Source: Motacilla alba alba
Lineage: Eukaryota; Chordata; Aves; Passeriformes; Motacillidae
Direction: 5' to 3'
Assembly: GCF_015832195.1 (NCBI RefSeq)
Contig: NC_052017.1
Coordinates: 9,190,790-9,254,789 of the forward strand
DNA: 64,000 nt
Positions within the stretch are counted from its first letter, which is position 1; each line of letters opens with the position of its first letter. The notes below the pieces were generated by a model. It had not been told where the DNA came from and searched no databases. It saw only the letters and a program-made list of their open reading frames with translations. Both the position numbers and the translations under genes were made by a program. Positions 25,633-38,042 of the stretch are shown in pieces.

Positions 25633-28600
25633 AATCAGTGCTATTAACATGTGCTTCGACTGCCTAATAGCATATAGACAGCACTTCCAAAGGGGGGAAA
25701 AAAGAAGATATCAGAGTCAACATCCTGCCCTAATTCACAGGTCTACTGCTGGTAGAGCCCACAAGTGTTATGCTGCTTTTTGTGCTTCTCTAATATCAGC
25801 AGTCCCATTCTTAACAGCAGAACAATAGGCTGACACTGAGCTTAGGCAGGTTTCTAGCACGTTGCCTCTTGGATAAAGACATCTTTTTATTCTCATATCT
25901 GCAGAAAAGGAAATACCCTTCTAAGGCCTGCCAGCTGCTGGCAAAAGGCTCCAGAGCATACAGCCTTTCATACAGTCTCCCACTGAAGTCAATGGGATCA
26001 CTCACATGAATGCAAAGTTGCTAAACCAGGCACTCCAGAGGAACTGAAAAGCCATCTGCTAATTAATTTAAAAATCTATTTTCATGAGATATTGAATATA
26101 CTTTATGTGCTTCTCTGTGTGCTCCTCAGATTTATATCCCAAAATGCAGAAAAGGACCAGGACCTGAAAACTGACAGTCAGGTTGAGGACTGGGACTTCA
26201 CACCAAGACAGAAAACGTTAATGCAGAAGCTCATAAAAACTTTATTTGGCAGCTAACCACTCACAGTGCAATGTCACCAGTGTAGTGTAGTTTAATAAGA
26301 AGTTTCCAGTTTGACCCTAAATTCATTATGTGCACAGTATTGCTGACACAGGGATAGCAAAAGTGGGATGGCAGCACTTTGGAGAATTTTGATGCCATTG
26401 CACTTGGAGAGATCTTGGAAAATCAGTCATGACTCAAGGTCAAATCACAAGTACAGTCAAGCAAAGGATATGGCGCCTTGCAAAGCAACACACACACTCC
26501 CCTCAACTACCATCTATTCCCAATTTCCATATCTACAGGAAAAAAAAAAAAAAGGCAAGGGGCAACAAGAGAAAGAAAAAAACCTCCCCCAGCCCTCTGG
26601 AGGATAAGCATTTTATTTTTTTCCAGTTAGAGCCCTTTAAAGCTGTTTTTCAACAGTGGTCTGGCTCTGTCTCTGCTTCCACTTGCAGTAGCATCAGTGA
26701 GCTAAGACTTAAAAGAAGTAAAGGTTGCTTTCTCAGATAAAAGGGATTTTCTAATGCCTGGCCTTCTGGATGTTTCTTGTGTAGTTGTTTGGCATTCAGA
26801 AATACTGCCTGGTTATTTCTATTCCAGAAATCTTTTATACTTTAGCAAAGATACTGCCACGCTCCACACGCTCACTGGATGCTGTATGCTCTCCCTATAA
26901 CACTGGGATATATTGAGAATAAAAATATTTCTCTGCAAGCCTTATAAGCAGGCTTAGTTTTTGCAACACATATGCCACAGTAAAATTCACATGCAATATC
27001 CTAGGTAGGTATTCATGTGATATGATATTGTCTATACAAACATACACTAGGTATTGCATAATAGCATAGCTGGAGATACTATGTACCTTTACCATGACGC
27101 AGGCTAACACCCAAATGACATCAGTTTTGAAAATATCAGTTCAGCATCAGCAACTACTAGCTGTATGTAAAAATCAAAAGCTTTTAAAAATCAGCTTCTT
27201 GGTGGGTCTGCTAAGCTGGACACCGCAGATATCCACCATCCAAAGGAGATTTTGACATATACAGATGAAAGATGCCAGACCTTCATGTTGTATATTTTCA
27301 AATACAGATTTGAGGTCCTTTCGAAGATTTTAAAGGTTCTAAGTCTGTGAATGTAGAGAGTGTAGTAACTAAATATTTATCATTAACTTCTAATAACTTT
27401 AATGCCCATAAGAGTGAATACTTAATAATATTTTACAACACATTTTTCTGAGTCTGTGGTGTTACACATAGGTTACCAACATCCATTTGTGATGGTCTTT
27501 CTGTCTGCATCCCAGAATTACTCAGTAGCAGCCAAAAGAGGACAAATCACCCAAGTGAAGATGTAGCTGTGGTGCAATTTCCATCATGACTTTATTCATG
27601 TGAAATAGGGGCAAGAGGAGAAAAAAAGCAGCAGGAGTTGATATAGCATTTACAGCCAGGGCTGTGCCTCTGCCTGCATTAAAAGTCATGTCTCTATTTC
27701 TAGTGCCCTGGATCAAAGCAGATGCTGTCTGACTTGCCATTTATTTATTCACACTGGGTTTCAATCTACAAGGTGCAGCAGGAGCAGAGTACTGGAGGGT
27801 TATTTAATGTGGGAGCTGACAAGGCTTCCAGGGGAAAGAAAAAAAAAAAGTTTCTTATTCAGTAACTAAATCAGTTAGAAGTGTGCTTAAAATTACCCCA
27901 AACACACTTCCTTCTCTTGGAATTTTCATTCTATGTCAGACATCTGAATTTTCTTCTTACACCCTAAATCTTTGAATCAGATTGTGCTGATTAAATCCTG
28001 CAATTCTGCAAAGGCCCTTTAAAACCAACAAAGCATCACAGAGATTCCTTCTTGCAGGGGCTGAACCAAGGCTTTCAGAGGCCCTGGCTAATTCCAAATT
28101 GGTGAGCAGCAAACCGTAACTAAGGGCTGACAATAAGGAATATTGCTACATGGGGCAGGAAATGCCAAGGTCCTGCCACAAAATCCATTTATTGTACACC
28201 TCTCACAGCAAGAGCTGCACCTCAGGAAGACACCAACTTTGACTGCATACCATAAACCACCAAGTAATTGCCATTAAAACAGTCTGTGCATTTCATTACA
28301 CAAATGTATGAGTCCTCAGCACACAAAGATGCAGAATGAGAAATTATCTGCATTGTCCAAATGACAAAGGTGCAGGACTGAGGCCTTTTGATATTATGTT
28401 TGAAATGAGGAGAAATATTCTCATGAAAATTCAAAGTTCTCACCTAATGAAATGCCGAGTAAATTATTTTTCTCTTGCATGTTTCTCTTCTATCTTCTAG
28501 GAAGATGATGAGAACAAATCTCTAAATATCATGGTCATATATGGGATCTAGAATGTACTCAAGTTACAGGGTAAAGAAATCCAAAATAGCAGCAATTACA

Positions 28601-31530
28601 GGCACTACAAAGATATATTTTCAGTTGTTCTGAAAGCTCCTTATAGAAAATTTGCAAAGATATGCACTTTATAGCCTGTAATGACAACTGAAAGAAAAAT
28701 AACATTAATCTAGGAAAAAACCCCAACCCTGCCATTGTCAGAGCCATGATACAACTGTAATTCGAGCAGGTTAGGATGAAGATATAACACAAAGCAAAGC
28801 GCTAATATTATTTGCTTTTTCTCAGATCCTTTTTTCTTCTCAGTGGCTTATGCCACTACAGTTGCAATATCAGTTATTTTCCAATCTTTTGCAAATGGAG
28901 AAGGGGGAAGGGGAAATAAAACATCTCTTATTCACTCATGTTTGGATTTTCAATATTTTTTCCCTTGATAGCTTCTCCTTTGAGCAGTAGCAGTGTCAAT
29001 TCCCCAAGGGCAGAATTCAGGTCTCGGAAATATGTACACAGCATACAAATCTTCCCTAATGCTCTTTCTAATAGTTTGTTAAACTCTGAGAAATGTTATC
29101 TATGGAAATACATATATGCATTTCATAAGCCCAAAGCCAGGTACTGATGCCATCTGCATTGAGCTATAACAACCATTTATTTGCTTTATAGAAAATGCTC
29201 ATCGTTTATACAAATAACTAGGTTTGAATGGCTCCTGCCCATATGAATACAGCATCTATCAACACACAGACTTCTCTGTGCAGTCCCCAGGAACTGTATT
29301 CCAAGTCCACATGGAAGTGTTCACAGGCTGTAACTTTGGGAAATGTTTCAGAAATTACTGGGCAGGCCTGACTTCAAACTTCCAGCTTTCTACCAAGCTG
29401 AAGAAAGCCCTTTTTGCACAGCTATCCACCAGCGTGCCTCAAGCCTGAATCTATTCCCAGTGTCACTGAAGGGCAGTTCTGCTTCCATCAACTGTGAAGC
29501 TCTGAATCATTTTGCCTATTAGGATAAAAGGTTGTGCTGAATCTGTGGTGTGTGGTATCAGAAAAAAGTAGTAACCACATTCACAGTGGTCAAAAAACAC
29601 CCCAACCAGAAAAAAACTTCTAAGTATTCCTGATTACAGATTAATCTGCTGATGCACAAGCAATAGATTGAGGTCATGAAATTTAACACAGCAGACTTTT
29701 ACACAGTACATGCCACTGTTACACTGTACAGAGTGAAGATGATTTACTGGGCAGACTGCTATTAAATCAAGTCTGAAGGTTTGCTGTAACAAAAGCACCC
29801 TGCTGACAAGAATTTCACCTGCATGTATTGTTCTCAATTTTCAAAATCACCTACAGATAGCTACCATGAGCAAAAATGCAAACATTAAGCAAAATGACAG
29901 CATCTACGTTGGTACAAATCTGGCTTACCTCTGAGTAATATTTCAACCCTAAACATTTGTTCTATAAAACTGTCTCAACAACCATGCCAAGGCCTGAATA
30001 CCTTTTTTTTTTTCCCACATATACTTCTAACAAGCATTGAACTCTTCTTCTTCTTCTAAACCTTGCCCTTCCAGTTTATTAGTTTAGTTTGAAGTCACAG
30101 CCCACAGATGAGCCAACATGAGTCTTTTATCAACCAAATATTATTCTGGTATTTTCTGAGAGAGGTTTTACAAAGTTGAAACACTTTATTGAAATTATTT
30201 AATGGGTATCATTTATCACTAGCAATGAATTTAGAATTTCCATATTCTTATCCTTTACAAGTCATTAGCTGGAGATAGCAACACACACATGTCAATGCCT
30301 TTAGCTTTGCTCACCTGCAGGAACAGTCCTTATGAACTACATCTCTAAAAGCATTTTCTTACTGGAGAATAGAATTCATTTTCAAGGTGCTCATTTAGAG
30401 CCAGGACTGACAAATATAATGAAGCAGTTCTCTCTGCAATGCTGTTTCAGAGGGAATTCTGAATATCACCTCACTGCAGAAACAAAGTCCACAGCATGAA
30501 TTAGTGTTACATAGCTGAATTACAAAGCACAATGCCACTAACAGCAGTAAAAGTTCAAAATAGCCATTAATTCTGTAATTGTAAGTCTGGGTATCTGAAA
30601 ATAGCATATATACCTAGAGAGTGAATGCTTTCTGAATGCCTTCCTCATTCTTTGGCCATTATATATAACCTTGACTGACAAAACACTTCTCCATTTTATT
30701 AACATATGATGTGCAAACTAGATACAGAGATAGATACAATACAGATACCATAGGTGGGAAGAACAATAATTCATCTGATAAAAGTGCAAAGTCTATCACC
30801 AGTTACTAAAAATACCTATAGGATAATTTTTTTTTTTTTAATTAGCCACTTTCAGACAAAGCCTAGACAGTGAGTGCCAGAGCTAGGCTTAGACTGATGT
30901 GGCAGAAAGTGATTATGGCTATAAGCACAGAGTGAGCAGAATAGCACGTTCCCAGATGTGCTTTCCAACTCAAAGAGGCACTTGAACTTTTCATGGAAGT
31001 TTGGTTCAAGCCCAAGATAAAAAATGCTGAAATCCTATAAAAGATTATACTGTTGATTAAAGATCAAAATTTATAAACAAAAATAAAGACTACAGTTATT
31101 TTCTATTGGGTTTATGAAAACAGCCACACTGAAGGAGTTACTGGAGCCAGCCACACACCCCGTAACAGGATCAGTAGAGGAACAAAGCCCATGTTGCTGT
31201 CAAAACTTGCTAGCCTGAGCTATCATGCCAAAAAACACATTATCTAAACTGATGTGCTAAATAAAGCAGGCACTCATATACTTTCTAGATATATTATCTT
31301 CCGTTACCTTAATCTTACATACAGTGCTGTCACAAGAAAAAATTGGCCTAGTCACTTGGTTTAAATGAAATCAGAGTTGAAGCAGTTTATTGATTTATTA
31401 ATGGGACATAATTAACTGGCAATCAGTGAGCTATACATTCAGGATCAATATCAACAGAAGAACAGATAAACCACAATACCAGGCATTTACCAAACAATAG
31501 CAAATGCTCACAGTTTTCTAAACAGTCTTC
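25633..31530. other. Unannotated AT-rich DNA (about 5.9 kb)
   Basis: No gene or named repeat is supported. The words CCACTGAAGTCAATGGGA near 25980 resemble a phrase common in old amniote repeats, but the flanks do not support a call. Short A/T runs occur (26540-26554, 30004-30013), as does a CTT/TTC run at about 30045-30056. Confidence 0.45.
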
Positions 31531-31930
31531 TACTGCTAGACCCCCAAAATTTCTAATGCCCACAGCCACGTTCACAGGTCCCTGCACACACACAGCCCAC
31601 CCACGGGCAGCGTGCAAGGATCTCCCTCTTTTGGGGCACAGATTCCTATTTACAAACACCTCCTTGAGATGTGGGGGCTCCAGCTCAGCACAAATCTGCC
31701 CTGCTTTCTTCAGCTGCATAATTTGCAGGCAGGGAACAGAGCCTCCAAGAGCCAGGTGGGTATGTCCCAGCAGTGCCAGATACCCAGAGCCTCCAGCAGG
31801 GAGGAAGCACCATCCAGGACAGCACAGGCTGTGACAGGCTGGCAGCCTCCAGCAGTGCAAACACCATTTTGGTGCTGCTCTCTTCCCATTTCTGTCTCCC
31901 TGCTACAAGAGATTTTCATGCTTCTTTTAC
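31531..31930. other. GC-richer patch, open in several frames, unidentified
   Basis: About 400 bases are clearly richer in G+C than their surroundings and carry overlapping open frames on both strands: 145 codons on the - strand (31423-31860), 126 and 92 on the + strand. Long open frames in many phases at once are expected when stop codons are rare, so they do not show coding. No translation resembles a family I know, and I see no LTR ends, tRNA-like box or CR1 segment. It could be an old repeat, a noncoding exon or merely a compositional fluctuation. Confidence 0.35.
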
Positions 31931-32364
31931 ACTTCTTTTCAAGCTACCCCTCTTGTTTGTTTGTTTTGAAGCTCCCAAAAGTCTCTAGGTAACTCCCTAG
32001 TTACCATTTCAACCAGCTAATATTCCTGTTCAACAAACTTTGCTCTTTTTAATTTCTGCTTTAGCATGACCAGGTTCTGGGCAAACATCCTCTGAGCAGT
32101 TTTGGGTGTTCCATTCACACAAGCTGTTTACTCTTGCATTCCTCTTTGCATTTCTGCAGGACCTGTTACTAAGAGAAGGAGCCACACTGACTGATTCCAT
32201 GTTACCAATAGGTGATAATAATTAATGAAACTATTTTTGCTAGGCATAGAAGAGGAGATGTGATAAATAAGACAGAGTTTAATGGTTGAGTTCAGCTAGA
32301 CTGCAGCAATGTTTATGGCTAGACCTGTTAGCCCTGAAAAACAAAGAAGTAAGAATTAATATGA
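31931..32364. other. Unannotated DNA before a CR1 copy
   Basis: No supported feature. The CR1 similarity begins abruptly near 32365. Confidence 0.5.
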
Positions 32365-32995
32365 GAGCAGCCCTGAGGAGAAGGATGTGGGTGGATGAGA
32401 AGCTCAGTGTGATCTGGCAATGGGCACTCACAGCCCAGAAAGACAAATGTGTGCTGGGCTTCATCAACAGCAGCGTGGGCAGCAGGGGAGGAAAGGGATT
32501 CTGCCCCTCTGCTCTGGTTTCATGAGACCTCACCTCCAGTGCTGGGTCCAGCTCAGGAGCCTCCAACATAAGAAAACCAGGGAACTGTTGGAGCGAGTCC
32601 AGAGGCCACAAAGATGGTCAGAGGGTTGGAGCACCTCTCCTATGGAAACAGGTGGAGGGGCTGGGGTTGTTGTGTCTACAGGCTCTGGGGAAACCTTGCA
32701 ACACTTTCCAGTACATAAAACAGGCTTAGAGGAAAGCTAGAGAGGGACATTTTGCAAGAGCGTGTAGTGAAAGAACAAGGGAAATGGCTTCAAACTGGCA
32801 GAGGGCAGGTTTAGATTAGATGTTAGGAGGAAATTCTTTATTGTGAGGGTGATGAGGCACTGGAACAGGTTGCCCAGAGAAGTTGTTGATGCCCCAGCCC
32901 TGGAAGTGTTCAAAGCTAGGGTAGATGGGGCTTAGAAGATGATCTTTAAGATCTCTCCCATCCTGGTATATGATTTCACAATTATACGATTAATT
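32365..32995 (+). mobile_element. CR1 retrotransposon, 5'-truncated copy with end of ORF2 and 3' region
   Basis: The copy starts in the last part of the reverse-transcriptase frame. From 32391 one reads VDEKLSV...WALTAQKDKCVLGFI, which matches the CR1 consensus order. It is followed by a broken segment with CTCTGCTCT...CATGAGACCTCACCTCC, the conserved 3' segment (TTGGAGCGAGTCCAGAGGCC at about 32588, GGTCAGAGGGTTGGAGCACC at about 32614), then GTGAGGGTGATGAGGCACTGG and GTTGCCCAGAGAAGTTGTTG, ending with GATCTTTAAGATCTCTCCCA and a diverged terminal TATGATT stretch. Many substitutions and small indels put it at moderate age. The open frames over it (32286-32525 and 32420-32740 on +, 32279-32611 on -) are not genes; the first partly follows the ORF2 frame. 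Confidence 0.94.
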
Positions 32996-34015
32996 CACAA
33001 TTCCAAGCGAGGTTTCTGTGGAAACCCCCTCTCATGTAATGTACCCACAACCCTCAGGAATTAAAAAAAACCCCAACATTTGTACATACTCAGTATTGAA
33101 AGTTTCAGCCTTATTCTCCCTAGTCCCATTTCCCAATTGGTGACATATCACTTTTCCCCATTCAGTAAACTAATTAATCATGTTGAAAAAATAGTACTGT
33201 AGTGATTGACATTGCAACATGTGACAGTTAAATAATACTGAGGGACTCAGCACAGGGTTTGGATATGCTGTGCAGCATACACAGGCTGATGAAAATAAAA
33301 ATAAATATAGCTATGAAATACACACTAGGTACTATTTATTCAGAACAGAGAGGCAACCTCAGATGCTTAAATTCAAATAGCTGCTTAAATGTGGACTTGC
33401 ATAAGCAGAGGTCTGGTACCAAGCATGAGTACTTTTGGGGACTTGGTCCACTGATTCTCAGCCTCTTCCAAGTATGAAGCCACAGGTCAGAAAACTGCAA
33501 TTTTCTCTCCCACTTATGCCCAAAATAAGTCAATTCAGAATGTTAGATAATAAATATCACTTGTGACATCATCCTAAAGGGTAAGAAGCGATTTATATTT
33601 ATATGAATAGACATGGAGGACAAATATGACCTATGGGAATATGTTAAATGTCTTCATGTGAAAATCAGAACTCTAATATTAACAGAAAAATTGTCTCTCT
33701 GAAAGATATCTTCTTGCATCCCAACCAATATCAATATACACATCTGCTAACATTTGTGTTGAGTAACTAGATTCACACACCTGATCATCTTTCAAAAGGG
33801 CAAACACCTTGGTTTCATCAACGATATTCAAATACTTGAAAGGAAAAAAAATATTAATATTATAGATCTACTAAACTGGTTTGGAAGACAGCAATATAAA
33901 AATTCAATTTCTAAAATTCTCTGTGGTTTTGAAACAAAGAAATATCATTGTTGTTACCTATTTAAATAGACTATGCAGCTTTATTCATGTTGGCAGGGAA
34001 ATGGATTCGGACCAC

Positions 34016-34025
34016 GGCACGTGCC
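34016..34025. promoter_or_regulatory. Palindromic E-box GGCACGTGCC
   Basis: A perfect 10-bp palindrome centred on CACGTG, the core bound by many bHLH and bHLH-ZIP factors (USF, MYC/MAX, MITF, BHLHE40 types). With one base skipped, the symmetry extends outward (ACCAC on the left, TGGT on the right). It lies in a stretch with several retained CpG dinucleotides. Function is inference only. Confidence 0.2.
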
Positions 34026-37000
34026 TGGTCAGTGAACATCTCTGAGGAAAAAAGCAGGTCACCAGTGCCTAAAGTAGATTTGGGAACTCTTTAACTACAT
34101 TTCCTCTCGATATTCATTACAGCAAAGCACCCAGGGCATCTATTTGACTTTACATTGTTTATTGCAATTTCCTCTCCTGAGAGCTTTCGGCCTTGACAAG
34201 TGAAGTCCCAGCACCGGCCCTCAAACCAAAAGAGCAGAGTCCACATTCAATGTGACTGTGGGATCCCACTGAGACTCACAATGCCCAGTCCTGAAATGCT
34301 TCTGGGTTTTGGGCTTGACACTCAGCAGTCACAGCAGCACAGCACACAGAAATCTCTTTGATAGAGACTGACTTTTTGGTGAGTTAAATAAAGAAATAGT
34401 TCTGCTCATCCCAGACGATATCATGTGAGGTGATTGATTTTCATGACATTGTATATGGGTTTGACACAGAATAATTTTGGTAATTCTAAATTTTGTACTT
34501 CCATCAATAGAGTATACAGTTGCACTTTTTTTTTCCTTTTCTCTATTTTGTTTTGTTTTTAATGAGTTTGACCTTAATTATCACAATAATGCTTTGGTAA
34601 TTGGGAGACTTCTCTGATGAATAATAATTCTCCTAAATTCACAGCCCTCTTAATAAAAGGCACGGTAGCTAGGGGAAAAAGTGTCAGTGTTGTAACTCAA
34701 TAGAAACAAATCAAAACACTACTGGAACTCTTTTTTTCCTGCATATTCTTCATCTCACTCAGAAAGGATTTATTATATTGTTAGTGAACGAACCACTTCA
34801 CTTTCCACCAGGCAATGTTGGGCAATTGTTCATTTGCAATAATTAAATAATTTCATAACTTGAAAACAAAAAAGTGCACAGGGTTTTGTAATTGCTTTTT
34901 CCCCAATGAGCAGAGGGGGCAAGAAAGAGGAATAGTAAGATTAACAGAAAAAAAAATTAAAGAGTAAGAAATTGTATACACAGATACTGCAAGATTATTA
35001 TGCACAAAAGAAATTAAATATTTCCAACAAGAAGCAGCATTTCTCATCATACCAGCATAACTAGCTGGAAAAAGACCAACTCAGGAATCTCAAAAAGGGT
35101 GGAAAATATAGGTTTCTGCGATCTAAAAACTTTTCTAAGGTAGGAAAGAAAATTAAGAGAAAAGCTCTGAGTATAAGTTTTGTACTTTGACCTTGGCTTT
35201 TCTTGCCTGTGAAGTTACATCATGCTTTTGACTTTACTGATAGTAAACTGATGTCATAGTACTGAGATTTTATTCCCCTGCACATACCTAAAAATAACCC
35301 TGTATTTTCCGCAGTCATAGATATGAATGGTCACCTCAATTAAGTCTCTTGATGCCCTCTGACTAGGCTTTAAATTGTTTTTTGGAGAGTACATTCAGAC
35401 TGGGGGCTTCTAAGCTATTAATGGTTTCATGGAGCAGCTGGGATGGCTCATCTGGTGTTTCTTCAGCCACTCAGGGCCAACAAATTGAGGAAGGCAACCC
35501 CATGCAGCCTTTTACTGGCAGAGCATTTCCACAGAGGGAAGATAGGGGAAATGTGAGAAGAACTGAGCAGGATATGCTCCTAAAACTCTATATCTGTGTT
35601 AAGATGCAGGAGGAAAATCAGGATGCTGTAACTCATCCCTCTACAGAAACGAAAAAATACTCAGGAAAAATCCTAGTTTTTTGAAAACAAATACAGCTGC
35701 ACAGCCATGGAATTCCATAATTAAATATTCATTAAGAATTTAGCATACACTTAAATACTTTTGCTGAATATTTAATATATTTCCATTATTTTCCTTCCAT
35801 TCTCCTCCATCCCAAATAAACTCAGTGTAACTTTATTTAACATAATGTCATAAAAACACTCCAAGGGCACACGCACAAAAACTACTTTTTATCTTGCAGA
35901 ATTTAAATTTGCCACTCCACAACTTAAATTCAAGCAGGAAGATATCTTCAGGCATCAGATACGAAGGCATCAGCAGTGGAACAACATAATTTTTGAATCA
36001 TAAATGGAATTTTTTGACTGTTGGCATTAGAAGGACTTTGGCACAAAAGCACCATATTTTGTATTCAAAATGCAGTAATTAATTCCTCACAAAGCCAACA
36101 GCTCTACCAGCGATACAGTTCTCTCTAAATTTTCTTCAGAATCTTCATGGTAAGAAAATAAGCTGGTTTCATTCAGTAGCTGCAAACATTTCTACACAGC
36201 TACACAGTGTTAGTCAAACTGACAACAACTGACTCAAGTACGGCTAGCAGTTTGTGACACCTGCTATTCACAGAAGAGAAAAAAACCCAAACCAACAATC
36301 CACTGATCATGTCTGCCTGAGATGCTTTATTTCCAAACATGTCTAAGCTTTACAGGTAAAAAGAATTTCCTGAGAGAAAAAACAAAAAGGATGAAATAAA
36401 ACCCCAAAGTTTGCATATTTGTCGTGAATATATATATATGAAATACCATTAGCAGAAAGAAGGAAATTGATTCTCGTTGAAATTTTACCAGCCAACAATT
36501 CTGCTAAAGATTTTCTCTCCTGCCTTGCATTTTTTAGTGCGGTACAAGGAGCAAAGCTTGGCATGGCAAAGGTATCCTTGTGATCTACACATATAGAAGA
36601 AACTATAGGAAAAATACTGACTTCAAAAGAACTGGCTGCAGCCGAATATTAGTGAATTTACTGCCAAGATAACGTCAAACCTAACTTGCATTAAAAGTGC
36701 CTACAGCTTTTGGTCTAAATTTCAGACATGTAAGTTCATTAGAAAATGATTTATAATGCTTTCCTCATACCTTGTCAGTTCAATTAATTCCTTAGCTGAA
36801 AAATGGAGAACACCAGACTGTGGAACTTTTTAAATTTTTTAAAATATTAAGTAATGTGACAGGTCACAAACTTGAGTTGACTTATGAGACATTCCTTCAT
36901 CCCACCATTAGACCACCCTTCTGGCTATATATTTTACTAAGTTATCTATTTTTATATCTATGTAATACATATATTATTTATTAAATTATTCCTGTAGATC

Positions 37001-38002
37001 AAATCAATACACAGCTGAAGTGTTCCTGCAAGAATCTGTGCTAGTTTTCTTCCATTTCTTTAGCTGAGGCTTAGGACTAAACACAAAAGCTACTGAGGAT
37101 CTGAAAGACTGACCTGGATTATCATTTGGAATTTCATTACTAAAAATATTACAACTGGCACTGACTGACACGAAGAAAAGGCTTTCTCCATATGATTACT
37201 CTTTTGGGTTTACTACTTATTTACAAACATTTCCTTTGTAAAAATAAAATTAATCATTAAGTCAGTTCAAAAACCAAAGGGTAAGAGTCAAAAGATATGG
37301 CTAATAGGCTTCTTTGTTTTGTTTCTGAAGTTTTGTTACTATGTCTAGAACAGAACACAGTGACAGTATTTAGCAAGATGCAAGTTCTGGTAAACTGCTT
37401 CCCTTCAGCTTGCTGGGATACCAACATTGCATGAATTTGACTCATTTCCTTTGAGTTTGCTCTAAAAGCACAAGTGAAATGGGAAAAGACAAAGGCTACG
37501 GAAGGGGAGATCAAACTACAGTAATCAATTCCAACTCTCAAATTCACGTGTGATCTTTCAAGCAGAGCTTTCATTCAAGGCCAAACCTCAGAGCTACATC
37601 GAATTCAGTCTCAGCTTGATCCAAGTATCCACAATGCACATCTGCATTTAGCTCATACCACTGCAGTTCTGCCCCAGCTAGCCAATATGCAGAGGATTCC
37701 ATGTATTATCCCAAGACTACTGGCACCAGTTACACAACTCAGTCAGCTACTGCAAATCATGTTTCATCTTCACTACAATTTCAGTTTTCCCCATCAATTC
37801 AGTTAACTACTTCCACCTTAAAATATTCTAGAAACTGTGTTTTTCTGAGCTGAATTTTAGCTTTTCACCAAGAATTATGATCTTTTGCAGACCTGGATAT
37901 TAGCACAAGCATTCCTTTGGGATAGGGATGCTCTAGGGCTGGACACAAGGAGTACATGGCAGTAACACACCCACTCCTTCTCTGGGTATGGAATAGTGTG
38001 TA

Positions 38003-38042
38003 TTGCTAAGGATAACCCATGTCTTGCTAAGGATAATCCATG
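38003..38042. repeat. Two-copy tandem duplication, 21-bp unit
   Basis: TTGCTAAGGATAACCCATGTC (38003-38023) is followed directly by TTGCTAAGGATAATCCATG (38024-38042), with one mismatch. It appears to be a recent slippage duplication, as the copies barely differ. Confidence 0.85.

Noticed and set aside
25960..26030. Old amniote repeat suggested by CCACTGAAGTCAATGGGA
   Set aside because: Only one 18-base phrase looks familiar; flanking sequence does not support a particular element.
31423..31860. 145-codon open frame on the - strand as a gene
   Set aside because: Other frames on both strands are open over the same bases, so base composition explains it; kept only as an unidentified GC-rich patch.
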